From the NCBI GenBank assembly GCA_050733935.1, contig JBOHUC010000166.1, forward strand, positions 1 through 17,011: a stretch of 17,011 bases of DNA, read 5' to 3'. The notes under the pieces were generated by a model. It did no database searches. It was given only the letters and a program-made list of their open reading frames with translations, and had not been told where the DNA came from. A program made the translations under genes and the position numbers. Shown here in pieces: positions 14,916-17,011 of the stretch; positions within the stretch are counted from its first letter, which is position 1; each line of letters opens with the position of its first letter. The stretch is from JBOHUC01 sp050733935. Its GTDB lineage: Bacteria; Eisenbacteria; RBG-16-71-46; DASYSL01.

Positions 14916-14944
14916 AGGCTAGGCGGCGGCCCCAATCGTGTCAA
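14916..14944 (-). promoter_or_regulatory. Promoter of the beta-barrel gene pair
   Basis: A perfect TTGACA (complement of 14939-14944), a 17-nt spacer and TAGCCT (complement of 14916-14921). The -10 has the TAGnCT form also seen before the PBP and acyltransferase genes. The -35 box lies 17 nt from the stop of the DUF1801 gene. Confidence 0.75.
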
Positions 14945-14961
14945 CCAGGCGGCAAACCGGA

Positions 14962-15387
14962 CTACGCGAGCGTTGGATTCTTCCTCATGTGGACCACGGA
15001 TTCGACGATGAGCTGATCGAGCACGTCGAGATCCACGTCGCTCAGGCTCTTGAGATACAGGCAGACCTTCCCGGTTTTGAACTTTCCGAGTTTCTTCAGG
15101 AGGTGGCCGTACCGCGGAAAGCCGCCTCCGATGTAGAGCGTGAGATCGCGTTTGCGCGGAGAGAAGGCGGCGAGCGGCCAGTCCCCCACTCGCCCGCTTG
15201 CGTACGAGTACTGCTGCTTTCCGAAGCCGACGATGCTCGGCCCCCACATCTTCGGGGGCGCGCCGGTCGCCTTCTTCATGAGCCCGACGAGCGTCCGGCA
15301 GTCTTCCCGTCGCGAGGGGTCCTCGAGGTTTGCCAGGAACGCGGTGACGCTCGCCGTTGTCTCCTTTGTTTTCAATTTGGCTGCCAT
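14962..15387 (-). CDS. DUF1801 domain protein (YdhG-like)
   Basis: A 141-residue soluble protein of the DUF1801/YdhG family. The conserved middle part is visible: MWGPSIVGFGKQQYSYASGR, then LAAFSPRKRDLTLYI, then FPRYGHLLKKLGKFKTGKVCLYLKSL. The family is widespread and has no firmly known function. There is no signal peptide. The start at 15387 has a strong GAGGAG ribosome site (15394-15399) 6 nt ahead; the longer open frame upstream lies over the META gene and is rejected. It follows the META-domain gene by 44 nt on the same strand and probably shares its mRNA. Confidence 0.9.
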   Translation of the reverse strand: MAAKLKTKETTASVTAFLANLEDPSRREDCRTLVGLMKKATGAPPKMWGPSIVGFGKQQYSYASGRVGDWPLAAFSPRKRDLTLYIGGGFPRYGHLLKKLGKFKTGKVCLYLKSLSDVDLDVLDQLIVESVVHMRKNPTLA

Positions 15388-15393
15388 CGAAGG

Positions 15394-15399
15394 CTCCTC
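15394..15399 (-). promoter_or_regulatory. Ribosome binding site of the DUF1801 gene
   Basis: GAGGAG on the minus strand, 6 nt before the ATG at 15387. It decides between this start and longer in-frame alternatives. Confidence 0.8.
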
Positions 15400-15431
15400 A
15401 TTCGTGAAAGAAGGCGTGCTCGCTGCTGCGA

Positions 15432-15923
15432 TCAGGGCGCAGCGAGCCGGAACCGGGCGAGCGGCCCGGTCGCATCGCCCAGAACGAGAGTCGTATCGGT
15501 CGCCAGGAACGTCTTGAACGAAGCGAGCGACGTGAGAAAGCGCGACTCGATCTCCATGCCGTCGGGGCACGCCATCTTGGTCGACATGCCGGGCCCGAAC
15601 GTGAGGCTGTCGCCGCTCAGCGTGTAGGTCGCGCTGTACCGGTTGCATCCCGCGGAACCCGAAGCGCGCGACGACGCGGAATCGAGCCGAAGCGTGACGG
15701 GTTGACCGCCGTTTCCGCGTGGCTCCACGATTTCGCCGAGTGCGCTCAGCTCCCAGTCGCGGTCCGTGATCGCGGGCGCGGGAGCCGAGGACGTCGTAGG
15801 CGACGGGACGGGCGTCTCGTCGGGAGGCTTGGGCTGGCAGGCGGGGATCGCAATCAGCAGGACGAGCGAAAGGAGCGCGCGCATCGGGCGTGCTCCGGCC
15901 GTTCGATCGAATGTCGGTTTCAT
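15432..15923 (-). CDS. META-domain lipoprotein (HslJ-like)
   Basis: A 163-residue protein. It has a signal sequence (MRALLSLVLLIAIPAC) with a lipobox-like IPAC, so C29 is probably lipidated and the protein anchored in a membrane facing the periplasm. A Pro/Ser/Thr-rich linker follows, then a META domain from about residue 53: DWELSAL, SGSAGCNRYSATYTL, LTFGPGMSTKMACPDGMEIE, RFRLA. META proteins such as HslJ are linked to envelope stress and novobiocin resistance in E. coli, without a clear biochemical role. The start at 15923 has a GGGAG ribosome site. The ATG at 15884 gives a more typical short lipoprotein signal and is a real alternative. No promoter was recognised. Confidence 0.88.
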   Translation of the reverse strand: MKPTFDRTAGARPMRALLSLVLLIAIPACQPKPPDETPVPSPTTSSAPAPAITDRDWELSALGEIVEPRGNGGQPVTLRLDSASSRASGSAGCNRYSATYTLSGDSLTFGPGMSTKMACPDGMEIESRFLTSLASFKTFLATDTTLVLGDATGPLARFRLAAP

Positions 15924-16079
15924 GGCCTTCTCCCTTTCGGCGGAGTCATGGAGGCCGGGAAGGTCCCGGGGCGAGGAGGGTGTCACGAGAGCCTCCCGGG
16001 ATGGGTTGGAGCGTGAAGCGGTGTCGCACGGCGAGCACGGCGGAGTGGCCGCGCCCCCGCCGCAGGATTCAGTGCGCCG
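15924..16079. other. Intergenic region between the E2 and META genes
   Basis: 156 nt without a gene. It contains a small perfect inverted repeat, CCGGGA/TCCCGG, at 15955-15969. No T-run terminator for the E2 gene and no promoter with a TAnnnT box for the META gene was found. Confidence 0.5.
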
Positions 16080-17011
16080 TCAGGCGACGAACCAGAGCAG
16101 CTCGGGCTGCTCGAGGAGCTCCTTCACCCGCACGATGAACTGGACGGCCGTGTGGCCGTCGATCCAGCGGTGGTCGAACGTGCACGCGATCGTCATGCCC
16201 GGCCGGGCCACGACCTGGCCGTCGACGACCATCGCGCGTTCGCTGATCTTGTGCACGCCGAGGATCGCGACCTCGGGGTAGTTGATGATCGGAGTCGAGC
16301 CCGTCGAGCCGAACAGCCCCGCGTTCGTGATGCTGAACGTGCCACCCTGGAGGTCCTCGAGCGTGAGCTTGTCCGTATGCGCGCGGTTCGCGAGGTCCTC
16401 GACTCCGATCGCGAGGTCCACGAGCGAACGCTGACCACAGTTCTTGAGCACCGGGACGATGAGTCCCTTGTCGCGCCCCACGGCCACGCCGATGTTGTAG
16501 TAGCGTTTCACGGTCACGGACTCGTTGCCGTTCCACGTGGCGTTCATGGTCGGGAAGTCCCGGAGCGCAAGCACGGTGGCCTTGACGAAGAGCGGCGTGA
16601 ACGTGAGTCTCACGCCCTGCTTCGCAAGGCGCTCCTTGTGCGCGTCGCGAAGCGACTTGATCGCCGACATGTCGACTTCCTCGAACGTCGTCGTGTGCAC
16701 GGCGGTGAACTTGGAGAGCACCATCCGGTCGGCGATCGCCTTGCGGACGCCGCCGATCGCGATCGTCTCTTCGAGCGGACCGGTCGCGGGAAGCCCGACG
16801 CCCCCGCCGGCGGTGCGCGCAGCCGGAGGAGCCACCTTCCCGGCCTTCAAGTCCGCGATGTACGCGAGCATGTCGTCCCGCGTGACGCGCCCACCGAGCC
16901 CCGTGCCCTTGACCCACGAAGGATCCACCTCGTGCTCGCGCGCGAGCCGCCGCACCACAGGCGAGTAGCGCGTGTGCCCGTTGCCGCCGCCGGGACTGAC
17001 CGGAGCGGGCG
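16080..17011 (-). CDS. Dihydrolipoamide acyltransferase (E2) of a 2-oxoacid dehydrogenase complex, C-terminal part
   Basis: The last 309 residues of an E2 subunit; the N-terminus with the lipoyl domain(s) lies beyond the window. The protein transfers an acyl group from lipoamide to CoA. Visible parts, in order: a Pro/Gly linker; the peripheral subunit-binding domain (YSPVVRRLAREHEVD...KGTGLGGRVTRDDMLAYI), which holds E1 or E3; another Gly/Ala/Pro linker; and the catalytic acyltransferase domain. The active-site motif DHRWIDG is intact (His codon at 16170-16172, Asp codon at 16158-16160). Sequence alone does not separate pyruvate, branched-chain and other 2-oxoacid complexes; branched-chain or pyruvate type fits best. 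The internal GTG at 16958 is not the start. E1 and E3 genes may lie outside. Confidence 0.95.
   Translation of the reverse strand, partial: PAPVSPGGGNGHTRYSPVVRRLAREHEVDPSWVKGTGLGGRVTRDDMLAYIADLKAGKVAPPAARTAGGGVGLPATGPLEETIAIGGVRKAIADRMVLSKFTAVHTTTFEEVDMSAIKSLRDAHKERLAKQGVRLTFTPLFVKATVLALRDFPTMNATWNGNESVTVKRYYNIGVAVGRDKGLIVPVLKNCGQRSLVDLAIGVEDLANRAHTDKLTLEDLQGGTFSITNAGLFGSTGSTPIINYPEVAILGVHKISERAMVVDGQVVARPGMTIACTFDHRWIDGHTAVQFIVRVKELLEQPELLWFVA

Noticed and set aside
15955..15969. CCGGGA/TCCCGG inverted repeat as a terminator
   Set aside because: Only 6 bp, no T-run on either side; in GC-rich DNA such repeats are frequent.

Overview
The window is GC-rich, densely coded chromosomal DNA from a Gram-negative bacterium. 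The evidence for Gram-negative is two outer-membrane beta-barrel proteins, a class A penicillin-binding protein, a lipoprotein and respiratory complex I genes. No mobile element, CRISPR array, tRNA or phage gene was seen. The 5' part of a 16S rRNA is present and carries an exact EUB338-I site, which argues against typical Planctomycetes and Verrucomicrobia. Just inside its 5' end it has a 'GTGGATTAGGCATGCAAGTCG'-type stretch that I cannot tie to one phylum. An uncultured soil or sediment lineage is plausible (Eisenbacteria- or Gemmatimonadota-like is only a guess).

Layout. (1) 1-874, minus strand: 5' third of 16S rRNA, then a roughly 280-nt leader with boxB/boxA-like antitermination elements, a near-consensus rRNA promoter and a possible second promoter upstream. 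(2) 875-2164, minus: tyrosyl-tRNA synthetase, reading toward the rRNA operon. (3) 2320-6780, plus: penicillin-binding protein 1A, a PlsC-type lipid acyltransferase, and a NodB-family polysaccharide deacetylase joined to the acyltransferase by a GTGA overlap. (4) 6784-13376, minus: DUF2203 protein - nuoB - nuoCD fusion - nuoG - nuoI - nth (endonuclease III) - sulfite-oxidase-like molybdenum enzyme, probably one operon. It ends 3 nt from the deacetylase stop, tail to tail. (5) 13501-14860, minus: tandem paralogous outer-membrane beta-barrel genes behind a strong promoter, with a perfect 10-bp stem-loop at the predicted 5' end of the mRNA. (6) 14962-15923, minus: META-domain lipoprotein and a DUF1801 protein. 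(7) 16080-17011, minus: C-terminal part of a 2-oxoacid dehydrogenase E2, cut by the window end.

Functionally the region is mostly housekeeping: translation (16S, TyrRS), envelope building (PBP1A, acyltransferase, deacetylase, porin-like barrels), energy metabolism (complex I arm subunits, E2) and DNA repair (Nth). I do not see a clear new multi-gene defence or biosynthetic system. The more unusual signals are: promoters whose -10 box lies 6-8 nt before the start codon (probable leaderless mRNAs), a TAGnCT flavour of -10 box, the 5'-terminal hairpin of the barrel mRNA, a split nuo cluster lacking nuoA/E/F/H/J-N, and a signal-less deacetylase coupled to a lipid acyltransferase.
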